Assembly: GCA_009377635.1 (NCBI GenBank)
Contig: WHTR01000006.1
Coordinates: 1 to 56,504, forward strand
DNA from: Chloroflexota bacterium
Lineage (GTDB): Bacteria > Chloroflexota > UBA6077 > SHYK01
Direction of reading: 5' to 3'
Length of the DNA: 56,504 nucleotides
The position numbers and the translations under genes are program-made. Every line of letters begins with the position of its first letter. The first letter of the stretch is position 1. Shown here one piece after another: positions 26,158 to 35,169 of the stretch. Below the pieces are notes generated by a model. It made no database searches. It was given only the letters and a program-made list of their open reading frames with translations, and was not told the origin of the DNA.

Positions 26158-27054
26158 ATGGCAACGGAGTGGTCTCCGAGCAGGGTGTTGCTCTGGTACG
26201 CGAGGAGCCTGGCAGCAGCCAGGTACGCCGAACGACAGGGCGCGCCCGGCGTTGAGTTCAACCGATTTGGCCGGCGCATGGGGTGGCGCCTCATCCGCCG
26301 AGGAGAGCTCCGCAAGGGCGTGAGTCACCTTCTCGCGCCGCTGAACGGCTCTCGGTACCTCGAGTTTCCCGTTGCCCGGTCGTACCTCCCCCGAACGTCG
26401 GGACACTGCCTGGACGTAAGCTCGCCGCGCCTCTTCAGCCTATACGTTGCCAGCCTGCCAACGGCGCCCCGAATCCAGATGATCAATCCCGACCCGCAGG
26501 ATCTAGCGACGACCTCGCTCATTTTGCGCAGCCTTGGCATTCGGAACGTCGAAGCCAGGCGCGCCACGGTCGACGCCCTCGAGGCTGACACCCAAGTGTA
26601 TGACTGCATCTGGTCGATATCGGTTGTCGAGCACATCTCGGGAGACTACGACGACACCCATGCCGTCAGGGTCATGTACGATCGTCTGCGAAAGGGGGGC
26701 AGGCTGATCCTCACCGTTCCGGTCGATCGCCGCTTTCGCGAGGAGTTCCGGTCCGAGGACGTCTACGGCACGCAAGCCGCGGCGGGCGATCTGTTCTTCT
26801 TCCAGCGGGTCTACGACGAGGAAGCGCTCTACTCGCGCCTCCTCTCACCCCTCGGGGCTCGACCGTCCGTCCTCCGTTGGTTCGGGGAGACCTGCCCCGG
26901 CATCTGGAACGAGTACGAGCGGAGAGCGATGCGGGACGGCCTCGAATGCATCGTCGATGACCCGCGAGAGATGGCCGACCACTATCGCGAATACGATTCC
27001 TGGACGCAGATGCCTGGCGTGGGGATCTGCGGCCTGATGATCGAGAGGGAGTGA
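26158..27054 (+). CDS. SAM-dependent methyltransferase-like protein
   Basis: A 298-residue protein with a degenerate class I methyltransferase domain. HCLDVSSPRLFSLYVASL replaces the usual D-x-G-x-G-x-G motif I, while IQMINPDPQDL (motif II acidic end), YDCIWSISVVEHISGDYD (motif IV) and LRKGGRLILTVPVDR (post-IV) are well kept. The weak SAM loop makes activity uncertain. Substrate unknown; the C-terminal part is rich in Arg, Glu and aromatic residues. The gene faces the peptide-binding lipoprotein gene convergently with a 130-bp repeat element between. Confidence 0.72.
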   Translation: MATEWSPSRVLLWYARSLAAARYAERQGAPGVEFNRFGRRMGWRLIRRGELRKGVSHLLAPLNGSRYLEFPVARSYLPRTSGHCLDVSSPRLFSLYVASLPTAPRIQMINPDPQDLATTSLILRSLGIRNVEARRATVDALEADTQVYDCIWSISVVEHISGDYDDTHAVRVMYDRLRKGGRLILTVPVDRRFREEFRSEDVYGTQAAAGDLFFFQRVYDEEALYSRLLSPLGARPSVLRWFGETCPGIWNEYERRAMRDGLECIVDDPREMADHYREYDSWTQMPGVGICGLMIERE

Positions 27055-27158
27055 CTTCTTGGCCGGTCCTGAAGAACTGATCGTACATTAGTTCGGCACC
27101 CCTCCAGCGCCAGATGAGTTCCTGCGAGTTCTACTACGGCAACTCGGAGCGCCTCTAG

Positions 27159-27288
27159 AACCCCGGCCGCAAAGCCCCGTCATCCTGAGGAGCGCAGCGA
27201 CGAAGGACCTCTCGTGACCGCCAACTTACGCTTAAGGGGAGATCCTTCGCTTCGCTCAGGATGACAGAAGGCGTTTTCGGCCGCGCCT
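27159..27288. mobile_element. 130-bp MITE, copy A, CTAG-flanked
   Basis: Flanked by CTAG at 27155-27158 and 27289-27292. Ends AACCCCGGCCGCAAAG and CTTTTCGG-like CGTTTTCGGCCGCGCCT are imperfect inverted repeats around CGGCCG. Essentially the same sequence lies in opposite orientation at 53828-53957. Contains two ATCCT...AGGAT palindromic units. The surrounding gap (27055-27398) between convergent genes holds nothing else I recognise. Confidence 0.85.
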
Positions 27289-27398
27289 CTAGGGCCTCGT
27301 TCGCACCTGATGGTTTGCCGTCGTCTTGGTGATCCAGGGAGCGCCAAAGGCCGCTGCCGATTCGGCATCTGATGGGTACGGCTACGGGTGTAGGAGGG

Positions 27399-29174
27399 TC
27401 AAGAGCGCCAGTACCACTCGTGAATGCGGCCCATGTTGTCGGCGACCCGAGAGGTACGCAAGGCAGGCCCGACCAGGGCGTCAACGTACGGAGTCACGAG
27501 CGGCGTGTAGAACATCGGGATCTGGGGTAGCTCCTCGCTCAGTATCCTCTCCATCTGGGCCATCACCTGGATCTGCTCGGACCGGTCCAGGCTCACGTTG
27601 TAGGCATCCCACAGCCGATCGTAGGCCTCGCTCAACCAGGCGCCGTAGTTCGTGCCCTGCCACCGGGTCTCCGGCCGGCTAATGCGCGCAGGGGTGAATC
27701 GGCTGAGATCGGGCTCGAAGCCGGCAGCGCCGGTTGTCAGCATACCAGTGTAGCTCGCCCTGGCCTGCCCGTCGGCGAACTGGGCGACGGGCAGGATACG
27801 TCCGACGGCGTTCATGCCGATCCGCTGGTAGCCCTCGACGATGATGGCGTTCTCCGATTCCTGGGAGGGATTCTGAAGGACCATGACCTCAAACGAGAAG
27901 GGCTGGCCATCCAGCCCCAGATAGAGTCCGTCTGGCTGCCGCGGCAGGCCCATCTCCTCCAGGAGTTGCTGCGCTCGCCTGGCATCGTATGGATACTTGG
28001 TGATCGCGGGCTCGATGGCCGCGTAGTAGTCGGACCGGGGTGAGAGCAGACCGTCCGTCACAATCGCCTGCCCGCCGAAGAGTGCGTCGTTGATCGTCCC
28101 CTTGTCCATCCCGTGGGCCAACGCCTGACGGAAGCGCACGTCCAGAATCGCCGGCGTCGCCATCAGCTCGGGACGGAACTGGACGACGCCGAGTCGGTAA
28201 AGCAGAGGGCTGAAGAGCACGGTACCCCCGTTCGTGGGGCCCCACTGCTGCTGCAACGTCGCGGCTTGGTCGTACATCACCAAGTAGTCGAGAGCGACAT
28301 GCGCCTCCCCGCTGAGCAGGCTCGCTACGGCCGAGTTGGCATCCGCCATGAAGACGATGCGTACCCGCGGGATCTTTGGACGCCCCAGAACGAACTGGTC
28401 GAAGGCCACGCCCTCGATGGACGTGCCTGGTTCCCAGCGGTCCAACCGATAGGGACCCAAGCCCATGTATTCGCGCGTCCAGAACAGGTGGTTTGAGAAG
28501 GTCTCGTAGTCCCCTTCGAGGTAGCGCTCTTCGAGGATGTGGCGTGGAAGCGCCTGGAAGCCTTCAATTTGCGACTGCGCCCGCAGGAGTGCGGCGCGAG
28601 CAAATGGCCGTTCCCAACGGAGCAACAGCGTCCGATTGTCCGGGGCTAACGCCTCCGCGATTTCGCCCACAGGGGGCGTGCTCGAGGTGCCAAATGCGGG
28701 GTTGGCGTACACGCGCCAGGCGAAAACGAAGTCCGCCGCGGCCAGCGGCGTCCCATCGTGCCAAGTCAGGCCCGGCTTGAGGTGGTAGGTGGTCTCCATC
28801 CGCCCGTCCGGGAATACCCGCCAGGTATCGGTGTTCAGCTCGGGCAGCGCCTCCGCCAGCTCCGGGCGGGGAGTCCCATGCTCGTCAACGTTGTCAAGGG
28901 TCGCGTTGAATACACTATGGCTGTTGGAGTTTCCGCCTGCGGCTTGAAAGGCCCGCATCGCGAGGCTCGGCGGCTCACCTCGCGCAATAATCACCAGCGT
29001 GCGGCTAGGCGTGCCGGACGTGGCAGGCTCCCCGCGCACCGCCGGAACGGAGGTCGCTGGCGGCGCGGGCGCGCATGCGCCGATCATGATCGCGGCGAGG
29101 ATCAGACCAGTCGTAATCCAGGTGCTTATTATGGGGGACCACTCTTGGTTCGAGCATGAGCGGGCTGCCTTCAT
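27399..29174 (-). CDS. Peptide/nickel-type ABC substrate-binding lipoprotein
   Basis: A 591-residue family-5 solute-binding protein and paralogue of the one at 22261; both contain ELNTDTW, DGRMETTY and WHDGT in the same order. The signal peptide has a hydrophobic stretch ISTWITTGLILAAIMIGAC with Cys at the lipobox. The mature region shows FVFAWRVYANPAFG and LWDAYNVSLDRSEQ near the C-terminus. No permease or ATPase is nearby, so it must use a transporter encoded elsewhere or act as a sensor-type binder. A good promoter ends right at the ATG, suggesting a leaderless message. Confidence 0.88.
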   Translation of the reverse strand: MKAARSCSNQEWSPIISTWITTGLILAAIMIGACAPAPPATSVPAVRGEPATSGTPSRTLVIIARGEPPSLAMRAFQAAGGNSNSHSVFNATLDNVDEHGTPRPELAEALPELNTDTWRVFPDGRMETTYHLKPGLTWHDGTPLAAADFVFAWRVYANPAFGTSSTPPVGEIAEALAPDNRTLLLRWERPFARAALLRAQSQIEGFQALPRHILEERYLEGDYETFSNHLFWTREYMGLGPYRLDRWEPGTSIEGVAFDQFVLGRPKIPRVRIVFMADANSAVASLLSGEAHVALDYLVMYDQAATLQQQWGPTNGGTVLFSPLLYRLGVVQFRPELMATPAILDVRFRQALAHGMDKGTINDALFGGQAIVTDGLLSPRSDYYAAIEPAITKYPYDARRAQQLLEEMGLPRQPDGLYLGLDGQPFSFEVMVLQNPSQESENAIIVEGYQRIGMNAVGRILPVAQFADGQARASYTGMLTTGAAGFEPDLSRFTPARISRPETRWQGTNYGAWLSEAYDRLWDAYNVSLDRSEQIQVMAQMERILSEELPQIPMFYTPLVTPYVDALVGPALRTSRVADNMGRIHEWYWRS

Positions 29175-29181
29175 GCGTCGG

Positions 29182-29211
29182 ATTGTACTTACCCCAGGCG
29201 AAGCAGTTCAA
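29182..29211 (-). promoter_or_regulatory. Promoter of the solute-binding protein gene (leaderless)
   Basis: Minus strand TTGAAC (29211-29206), 18-bp spacer, TACAAT (29187-29182). The expected transcription start, 7 bp after the -10 box, falls at or next to the ATG at 29174. Confidence 0.55.
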
Positions 29212-29399
29212 TACAAGGGTTACGCTGCTTGGGGACAATGCGCGCCGCGTCTACCGGGTGTAGCGACGCGATGGTCGCCGATCTTTCAACCCATCCTCTG
29301 AGCTGGAGCTGAAGGCAGGATCGGTCATCGCCCCACGCTCCGAGGGGTATGCTCTCATCAACTCAACGAGGAGCTCACGCAAAGGCCAGATGCAGGCTC

Positions 29400-30590
29400 T
29401 CACGTCCAGAGGCCCACAAACGGCACCTGGTGCTCCAGCGTCACGTCGCGGCGCTCGGCGGAGGACTGGCGAATGGCGAGGATGACCTCCAGCGTGGCCA
29501 TACCCCAGTGGGCATCAACGACCGAGGGGCGATTCTCAGTCACTGCCGCGAACAGCTCCGCCACCTCGTTGCGAGGTCCGGCCACCGGCTCGCATGGGAT
29601 CTCCGAGCGCCCGTCGTCAGTGTAGATGTACAGTCCGTTTTCCGATTGACGGACGTCTCCGCGCTCGCAGCTCACGATGGTGAGGCCGTAAAAGGGCTGA
29701 TGATGTCGTCCTTCTCCTAGACCCGCCTGTGTGCCCTGGTCCGCTGGCCCAGCATACCGGGGCAATGCGTATTTCTCCTTCGGATCGAGCGGGCGCATTT
29801 GCCGGTACTTTCCCTCATACAGCAGCTCCACGGGGACCTGTGGCCCACCTTCGCCGATGCCCCAGGTGAGCTCTCCGGTGTCGAAATAGCCGTACGCGTT
29901 GTTACTGACCAGCGCTGGCGTGCCGTCCTCGAACTCCAAGAAGACCGCGTAGTTGCCTTCCGTGTCGAAGTCCTGGGACCAGCGACCGGTCGTCGCCCGC
30001 ACGCTGTTCACCAGGCCGCCACCGATGCTCCGCACGATGTCCAACTGGTGGGGCCCCTGCCGATAGGTAAGCCCGCCACCCCGCTCGGTGTCCAGCTCCG
30101 TCGACAGAAAGGTGTTGTTCACGAGCCAGCCTCGATAGTTCCAGGAGTTGATCTGGATCACCCGGCCCAATTGCCCGCTCGCCACCACCTCACGCATCTT
30201 CCGGACCGGCGGGTCGAAGACCTTCGACCGCTGGACGTATTTCACATTGTTCCGCTCGACCGCCTCGATCATGGCCTGCGCTTGCGGGAGATTCAGAGCC
30301 ATGGGCTTCTCACAGACCACGTGCTTGCCGTTGTCCGCTGCCATGATCACGTGCTCCATATGCCGCTCGTTGGGCGTAGCGATCCAGATCACGTCCACGT
30401 CGGCGCTCCGACACATGGCGTCCACGCTGTCGAAGGTACGCAGCCCTCGCGCCCGGAACGGCTCCAGCGCCGGGGGGCGCGTGTCGGCCACGGCCGCCAG
30501 CTCGACCCCCGGCGTCCGGTTGAACCAGGGCAGTACGATCCGGCCAGCAATGCCCAGGCCCGCCATTGCGACTCGTATCGTGTCCGCCAT
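29400..30590 (-). CDS. Gfo/Idh/MocA-family oxidoreductase, possible dihydrodiol dehydrogenase
   Basis: A 396-residue NAD(P)-dependent dehydrogenase. The N-terminal Rossmann fold is seen in MADTIRVAMAGLGIAGRIVLPWF and VDVIWIATPNERHMEHVIMAA; the conserved EKPMALNLPQAQ gives the catalytic Lys. The C-terminal alpha/beta domain follows. ATG 30590 is used because the 28 residues before it in the track overlap the dioxygenase beta gene. Known members act on sugars, but the phthalate 4,5-cis-dihydrodiol dehydrogenase Pht4 belongs to the same family. Lying just after a Rieske alpha/beta pair, that role is a reasonable inference here. Confidence 0.85.
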   Translation of the reverse strand: MADTIRVAMAGLGIAGRIVLPWFNRTPGVELAAVADTRPPALEPFRARGLRTFDSVDAMCRSADVDVIWIATPNERHMEHVIMAADNGKHVVCEKPMALNLPQAQAMIEAVERNNVKYVQRSKVFDPPVRKMREVVASGQLGRVIQINSWNYRGWLVNNTFLSTELDTERGGGLTYRQGPHQLDIVRSIGGGLVNSVRATTGRWSQDFDTEGNYAVFLEFEDGTPALVSNNAYGYFDTGELTWGIGEGGPQVPVELLYEGKYRQMRPLDPKEKYALPRYAGPADQGTQAGLGEGRHHQPFYGLTIVSCERGDVRQSENGLYIYTDDGRSEIPCEPVAGPRNEVAELFAAVTENRPSVVDAHWGMATLEVILAIRQSSAERRDVTLEHQVPFVGLWT

Positions 30591-30652
30591 TCGGCGTGCT
30601 CCAGAGGTTGCCGGGCCGCGGTTGGCGCCTCTGCTCCGACTATCGAGAGCGG

Positions 30653-31150
30653 TCAGAGCACCGGCAACTGCCACAAAGCTTGATCATTGTTGATCAAGGA
30701 GACCTTTTTCCGACGGATTCGCCACCGGCCGTCAATCTGGGTCAGCAGGTGCTCCCAGGTCCCTGCGTACTGAGCTTCGCGGCCCTGCCTCGCAAAAGAC
30801 ACGACCTGGCTCGAGATTACGAGAAGCTCGTTGTCACCAGTCCACGCTGGAATCACATTGCCAACCAGGTGGCGATAGCTGGGTGGCGGCGACTGCGGCC
30901 CGATGCCTGGAAGCTTCAGACGGTAGACCCGGTGCTCCAAACCGCTGAGGTTCTCGTACGCGAGTTGGCCCCTTTCCTTCGGGTCGGAATCTGCGCTGCC
31001 ATTCGGCACCCAGTACAGCGCGTCAACGGTGAAGAGCGCCAGCCATTCGTCGTACTGCCGGCTGTCGACCAGCCAGGCCTCCCGGTAGAGGAATTGCTCC
31101 ACATCGTATTGGAGTGCCGGCCCGCCGAGCGTCCGAAGCACGCCGGTCAT
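30653..31150 (-). CDS. Aromatic-ring-hydroxylating dioxygenase, beta subunit
   Basis: A 165-residue small subunit with the NTF2-like cone fold: YDVEQFLYREAWLVDSRQYDEWLALFTVDALYWVP, then VYRLKLPGIGPQSPPPSYRHLVGNV, and WRIRRKKVSLIN. It has no catalytic centre and supports the hexameric alpha3beta3 complex. ATG 31150 overlaps the alpha-subunit stop (ATGA), which rules for the shorter start. Located directly after the alpha gene and 62 bp before the Gfo/Idh/MocA gene. Confidence 0.9.
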   Translation of the reverse strand: MTGVLRTLGGPALQYDVEQFLYREAWLVDSRQYDEWLALFTVDALYWVPNGSADSDPKERGQLAYENLSGLEHRVYRLKLPGIGPQSPPPSYRHLVGNVIPAWTGDNELLVISSQVVSFARQGREAQYAGTWEHLLTQIDGRWRIRRKKVSLINNDQALWQLPVL

Positions 31151-32424
31151 CGTCTGTCCGGCTCCGACATGAGTCGCGCCCACTCGCGGTAGAAGCCACG
31201 AGACAACAGGTCGGTCATCGAGTTGCTTTCTCGGTCTCCGTCCTCATTAACGCGCTCGTCGCGACCCATCTTGAAGAGCACCCACTGATCGACGTCAGCC
31301 CTCAAACCGCGTTGGACGCGCGTTAGGGCCTCCAGGTCGTCAACCTGGACGAAACCTGCGGGAGAACCCCACCCCGCGGTCAGTTCCAGGTTGGCCTGGT
31401 TGTACTCATCGGGCGCTCCAACGAGCCTGCAGGCGTACGTCTGGACTTCGCTTTGGTCCACGGCCAGCGGACGAACGATGCGGAAGTGATTCATATTCGT
31501 CTGAATGAAGAGGTTGGGGTAGATGAAAACGTGGAGGTCTGTTGCGACCAAACGACGAGCCTCGTCCGGCCCGACGCGCTCGCTGAGCGCTGTTATGTAT
31601 TCCGCGAGCTTCGGGGGATCCCCGAAAGACCGGGGAGGGCTGAATGTCATCATGGCATGGCCACGTGCAAAGCTGCGCTGGATGCGGCTTCCGACGTCCG
31701 AGGGCCGTGAGGCGGGGCCGCTTGACTGCGCTCCGGCCCCATTCGGCTCCTGGCGCCGTCGGCGTGGGCCGAAGCCGGCTGGATGCACGAACTGCGGGTG
31801 GTAGTTGTCCCCGAAATTGTCGAGCTGCAACTTCCAGTTTCCTACGTACCGCTGCTTGACGGGTTTAGTGGCCTGAACTTTTCGTTCGGGCGCGCGGCCA
31901 GAAAACTGATCGACCCACGGTGCAGCATGTCCGAGATGCTCCAAAAGATCCGGGCCGTCGCTGCCGAAGCTGACGAAGAGGAACCCACCATAGGTCGCCA
32001 CCCTCGGCAGACGTCCCAGGCCAAAGCTCGCGATGTCAAAGTCGGGGCCGAACTCCTCACGATATGGGACGCTAATCAATTCACCGTTGCTCAGGTACGT
32101 CCACCCGTGGTACGGGCATCTGAATACATTGGTCTTGCCGTAAGGGATCTCGCAAACCGTCGCGCCGCGGTGCCGGCACGAGTTGAGGAGCGCGTAGATC
32201 TTGCCATCCACATGCCGGGTGAGGATGATCGGCCGTCCATCGATGTCCTCGGTCTTGAAATCGCCGGGCTCGGGGATTTCACTTTCATGGCCTACGCAGA
32301 CCCACGTGCGGCCGAAGATGCGCTTCATCTCCGCATTGAAGATCGCCGGATCGGCAAAAATCCTGCGGCGCACCATGTCTTCTCTCACGAGGTCCATGGT
32401 CCGAAGCCGCATCTCAATTGCCAT
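31147..32424 (-). CDS. Aromatic-ring-hydroxylating dioxygenase, alpha subunit
   Basis: A 425-residue large subunit. The Rieske cluster is bound by CRHRGATVCE and CPYHGWTYLSNG; the catalytic iron by LDNFGDNYHPQFVH. The alpha-type C-terminal domain holds VFIYPNLFIQTNMNHFRIVRPL. It inserts both atoms of O2 into an aromatic ring to give a cis-dihydrodiol, with electrons from a ferredoxin/reductase not encoded in the window. Coupled by a 4-bp overlap to the beta gene. Substrate is unknown; the benzoate/naphthalene-like family is broad. Confidence 0.92.
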   Translation of the reverse strand: MAIEMRLRTMDLVREDMVRRRIFADPAIFNAEMKRIFGRTWVCVGHESEIPEPGDFKTEDIDGRPIILTRHVDGKIYALLNSCRHRGATVCEIPYGKTNVFRCPYHGWTYLSNGELISVPYREEFGPDFDIASFGLGRLPRVATYGGFLFVSFGSDGPDLLEHLGHAAPWVDQFSGRAPERKVQATKPVKQRYVGNWKLQLDNFGDNYHPQFVHPAGFGPRRRRQEPNGAGAQSSGPASRPSDVGSRIQRSFARGHAMMTFSPPRSFGDPPKLAEYITALSERVGPDEARRLVATDLHVFIYPNLFIQTNMNHFRIVRPLAVDQSEVQTYACRLVGAPDEYNQANLELTAGWGSPAGFVQVDDLEALTRVQRGLRADVDQWVLFKMGRDERVNEDGDRESNSMTDLLSRGFYREWARLMSEPDRR

Positions 32425-32439
32425 CCATCGCCCTCAATT

Positions 32440-32629
32440 AGCCGTCGACCGGGCCGGCCAGGGCCGGCGCCAGCTGCTCGCCCATCAGCCGCACGCGCAC
32501 CGGGGCACCGTCGGGCTCCGCCAGCTACTCAGACAAGAGCGCCGGCAGCCAGTACCGGCGGATCATGGCCCCCATAGCGGTACCGGGGCCAATTCGGGTC
32601 AACAGCTCGTTCTCTTCGGAGGTGAGCAT
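32440..32629 (-). pseudogene. N-terminal fragment of a phthalate-type Rieske oxygenase
   Basis: From ATG 32629 the minus strand reads MLTSEENELLTRIGPGTAMG, then RRYWLPALLSE followed by an in-frame TAG, and continues LAEPDGAPVRVRLMGEQLAPAL. This is the same N-terminus as the genes at 9622 and 24028. Similarity ends before the first Rieske Cys-x-His, so the gene is both stopped and 3'-deleted. It fills the gap between the dioxygenase alpha gene and the amidohydrolase gene. Confidence 0.8.
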
Positions 32630-32707
32630 CGCGTCTCTCCGTCCGCCGGTCGACCGCCCCCGCAGCCCATTCAAAACGACGAAAACACGTTCCTTGACCA
32701 GATTGGC

Positions 32708-33895
32708 CTAGCCCTCGTCGAGATGGAAGAAGCGGATGGCGTTCCCGGCCAACATCAGGTATTTCTCGTCCTCCGGCACTCCCGCGTACTCCCGCTCGAT
32801 CTGCTGCAGGGAATGCGGCCAGTCGCCGGCAGCATGGGCAAAATCACTGCCCCACATGATCGTTTCGACCCCGATCTCGTGGCGCATCCGAATGCCGAAG
32901 GGGTCGGAGAGGAACCCCCACAGGTTGTGCCGCCTGACGTACTCTCTGAGCGGGGTCTCGAGAAACTCGAACCCAAACTGGTCCCGGGCCAGGTACTTGT
33001 ACCGCTCGTAGTTGGACTCCGCCTGCACGAGCGTGGACGGGAGCCAGCCGATCAGCGTCTCACCCCAGTAGATCTGCAGGTCCGGGAAACGGTCGTAAAC
33101 GCCGGCCATCGCCATCTGGACCGGGGCGACGATGCCCTCGAACGTGTAACGGAAGAACCAGGGGCGCATCGGGTCGCGGGCGAAGAACCCGCCGGCTCGG
33201 TCTGCCGATTCGGGCCTCTGGTAGTCGAATGTGGGCTCATCGTCGCGGGCCATGCGAGTCGAGCCCGAGCCGCAGTGGCGTGTGACCGCCATCTTCATGT
33301 CTAGGACTGCCGCCCAGAACCTGTCGTCCTCGGCGGTGGGATGGGGCTTCCCGCCGGGGTAGCGGTCGATCTGCACGCCCTTCAGGCCGGCGTTGGCGCA
33401 ATACTCCATCTCCTTGATGGCGGCATCGGCGCCGGCGACGGGAATGACACCTAGGGGGATCAACCGATGAGGATCGACCGCGGCGTACTCCTCAGCGAGA
33501 TACTCGTTGTACGCGTGGTTAATGGCGAGGTAGGCCTCGGAATCGGGAATCGAACGCAACATGTCCAGATTCCCCGGCTGCGTCGAAAACATGATTTCGG
33601 CATCTACCCCGTCCTGGTCCTGCTCCTTGAGTCGTTGCTCGGGGTCCCCTGCTCCCGCGACCTTGTCGAAGGTCGGTACTTGCTTGTGAATCTCGGACTT
33701 GGGCACGCCGGCGTGCTGAAGATAGTCGATCACGCGGGGCTGGCCCCCCGGCATCAGGAACGCGTCGGCGCCGCTCTCCAGCTTGACCACCTTTGGCGCG
33801 AGGTCCCGCCACTTGGCCGGTACGCGGTGCCTCCAACGGTCCGGCGAGAGGTCGAGGTGGGAATCAGCCGAAATGATCCGATACTTCCGGTCCAT
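32708..33895 (-). CDS. Amidohydrolase family protein (ACMSD-like)
   Basis: A 395-residue TIM-barrel protein. Metal-site region 1 is RIISADSHLD, where the usual HxH has become D-S-H as in many decarboxylase relatives; later motifs are AVTRHCGSG, a Glu where His is common (IYWGETLIGW) and MWGSDFAHAAGDWPHS with the catalytic Asp. ATG 33895 begins at the conserved MDRKYRIISADSH; the extra 42 residues in the track are not conserved. Probably a metal-dependent decarboxylase or hydrolase of an aromatic acid. Belongs to a run of same-strand catabolic genes. Confidence 0.85.
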   Translation of the reverse strand: MDRKYRIISADSHLDLSPDRWRHRVPAKWRDLAPKVVKLESGADAFLMPGGQPRVIDYLQHAGVPKSEIHKQVPTFDKVAGAGDPEQRLKEQDQDGVDAEIMFSTQPGNLDMLRSIPDSEAYLAINHAYNEYLAEEYAAVDPHRLIPLGVIPVAGADAAIKEMEYCANAGLKGVQIDRYPGGKPHPTAEDDRFWAAVLDMKMAVTRHCGSGSTRMARDDEPTFDYQRPESADRAGGFFARDPMRPWFFRYTFEGIVAPVQMAMAGVYDRFPDLQIYWGETLIGWLPSTLVQAESNYERYKYLARDQFGFEFLETPLREYVRRHNLWGFLSDPFGIRMRHEIGVETIMWGSDFAHAAGDWPHSLQQIEREYAGVPEDEKYLMLAGNAIRFFHLDEG

Positions 33896-34254
33896 CGTAT
33901 TCGCCCCCGCATTGGTTTGGGCCTGTTGGCCGCGTGACCCTCCTGCCTGCCTCGTGGCGGAACGACCCGGCGGCGCCTGCCAAATGATGAACACATGCTC
34001 GGTCTCGCGGGTGATCCCCATACTACGCGGGCCTCACGAATGGCGTCAAGACAGCGACACGGGTAATCTTTGCTGCTGGGTTCTTCGTGTCGCGGGTGAA
34101 GGCGAGTGGCACCTCGATCAGCATGTGCACGTGGTGATCCGCGGCAGCCTTGGCAACTACGTTCAGGAGCCAGACGCGAACGAAAGTAAAGGCCAAGAGC
34201 CACGTCCGGTCCCTGATGCGTCTCATGTTCACCCGCTCGGTAGTGATGCTGTCG
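33896..34254. other. 359-bp intergenic stretch, no recognised gene
   Basis: The minus strand keeps short open stretches (for example MRRIRDRTWLLAFTF and PLAFTRDTKNPAAKI) continuing between the binding-fold gene and the amidohydrolase gene, but I recognise no family, ribosome site or repeat in them. Confidence 0.4.
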
Positions 34255-35169
34255 CTACTCCTCCCAAAGGTGGTTGAACTGCGTGGCGACCACCCCCTCG
34301 TATGGCACTGGCCCGGAGAGTAGGCCGACGTCCTGCGCGAACTGGTTGACCCCGGCGACCGCGTCCTCGGAGATGGTCGGTTCGTAGAAGGGCGTGTCGC
34401 GTCGGACCAGCTCTGCAATGAGCTCGGCCTCCTCGGGCGGGAACCAGCGGCGTCCCACCTGTGTAGCGAGCGATGGGTCTACGCTGAGGGCTCGCTGCGT
34501 CTTCAGGACCGCCCGTACCGCGCCCGCGGCTGCCTGCGGCTGCTCCGCAATGAGTCGGTCAGAGGTGATGAGGGCCGGAAAGGTGTAGCGCCGCGCCGCC
34601 GGCGGGCCATCGCCGCGCCGGACGTCGAGCAGGACCTTGGCGATTCCCTCGCGCACGCCCAGCTCCGCCCGCATTGCATTCCCCCAGTAGGCGTCCGCGA
34701 GGCCCGTCTGAATGGCCTCGATCCCGAGGCGCGACCAGCTTGCACTGGGGTTGTAGGGCGGCGCCCCAACGACCTGGACGTTGTCGCGCTCCACGTCGAT
34801 GTCGGCGTCAACCAACAGCCGCGTCAGGGCGAGCCGCGGCCCTGCGGTGGCGCTGATGCGCTGACCCTTCAGCGCTCTGACGTCACCGCGGCGGGCGTCG
34901 AGGTCGGCGCGCACGGCCAGGAACCAGTAGCCGTGTTGCGACAGCGCGCAGAGCAGCTTGCCTCCGCGCCAGTCCGGAAAGACGTTCAGCCCGCCGTACG
35001 CAGAGTTCCCGAGGAAATCAATCTCCCCGTCCCGCAGGGCCTGGGCCGGATTAGCCGGCGGCAGCACAAACTCGGCGTTCACCCCCTCGGCCTGGAAGAA
35101 CCCCAGTTCGACGGCGGCGGTCGCCACGAAGTACGAGGGGGAGACCACGTCGGAGACGGTGAGCCGCAT
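34255..35169 (-). CDS. NMT1/THI5-like periplasmic-binding-fold protein without signal peptide
   Basis: A 304-residue protein of the nitrate/sulfonate/taurine binding-protein fold: SPSYFVATAAVELGFFQAEGVNAEFVL, ALRDGEIDFLGNSAYGGLNVF, RADLDARRGDVRALKGQRISA and RRWFPPEEAELIAELVRRD. It begins MRLTVSD directly at the first beta-strand, so there is no export signal and the protein should be cytoplasmic. Relatives with this form include decarboxylase-like and thiamine-precursor enzymes. No ABC permease is nearby. Function unknown; an enzymatic role is a fair guess given the neighbouring dihydroxyphthalate-decarboxylase-like gene. Confidence 0.75.
   Translation of the reverse strand: MRLTVSDVVSPSYFVATAAVELGFFQAEGVNAEFVLPPANPAQALRDGEIDFLGNSAYGGLNVFPDWRGGKLLCALSQHGYWFLAVRADLDARRGDVRALKGQRISATAGPRLALTRLLVDADIDVERDNVQVVGAPPYNPSASWSRLGIEAIQTGLADAYWGNAMRAELGVREGIAKVLLDVRRGDGPPAARRYTFPALITSDRLIAEQPQAAAGAVRAVLKTQRALSVDPSLATQVGRRWFPPEEAELIAELVRRDTPFYEPTISEDAVAGVNQFAQDVGLLSGPVPYEGVVATQFNHLWEE

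Noticed and set aside
33783-34277. 164-residue plus-strand ORF across an intergenic gap
   Set aside because: Begins antisense to the amidohydrolase start and has no recognisable domain or ribosome site.
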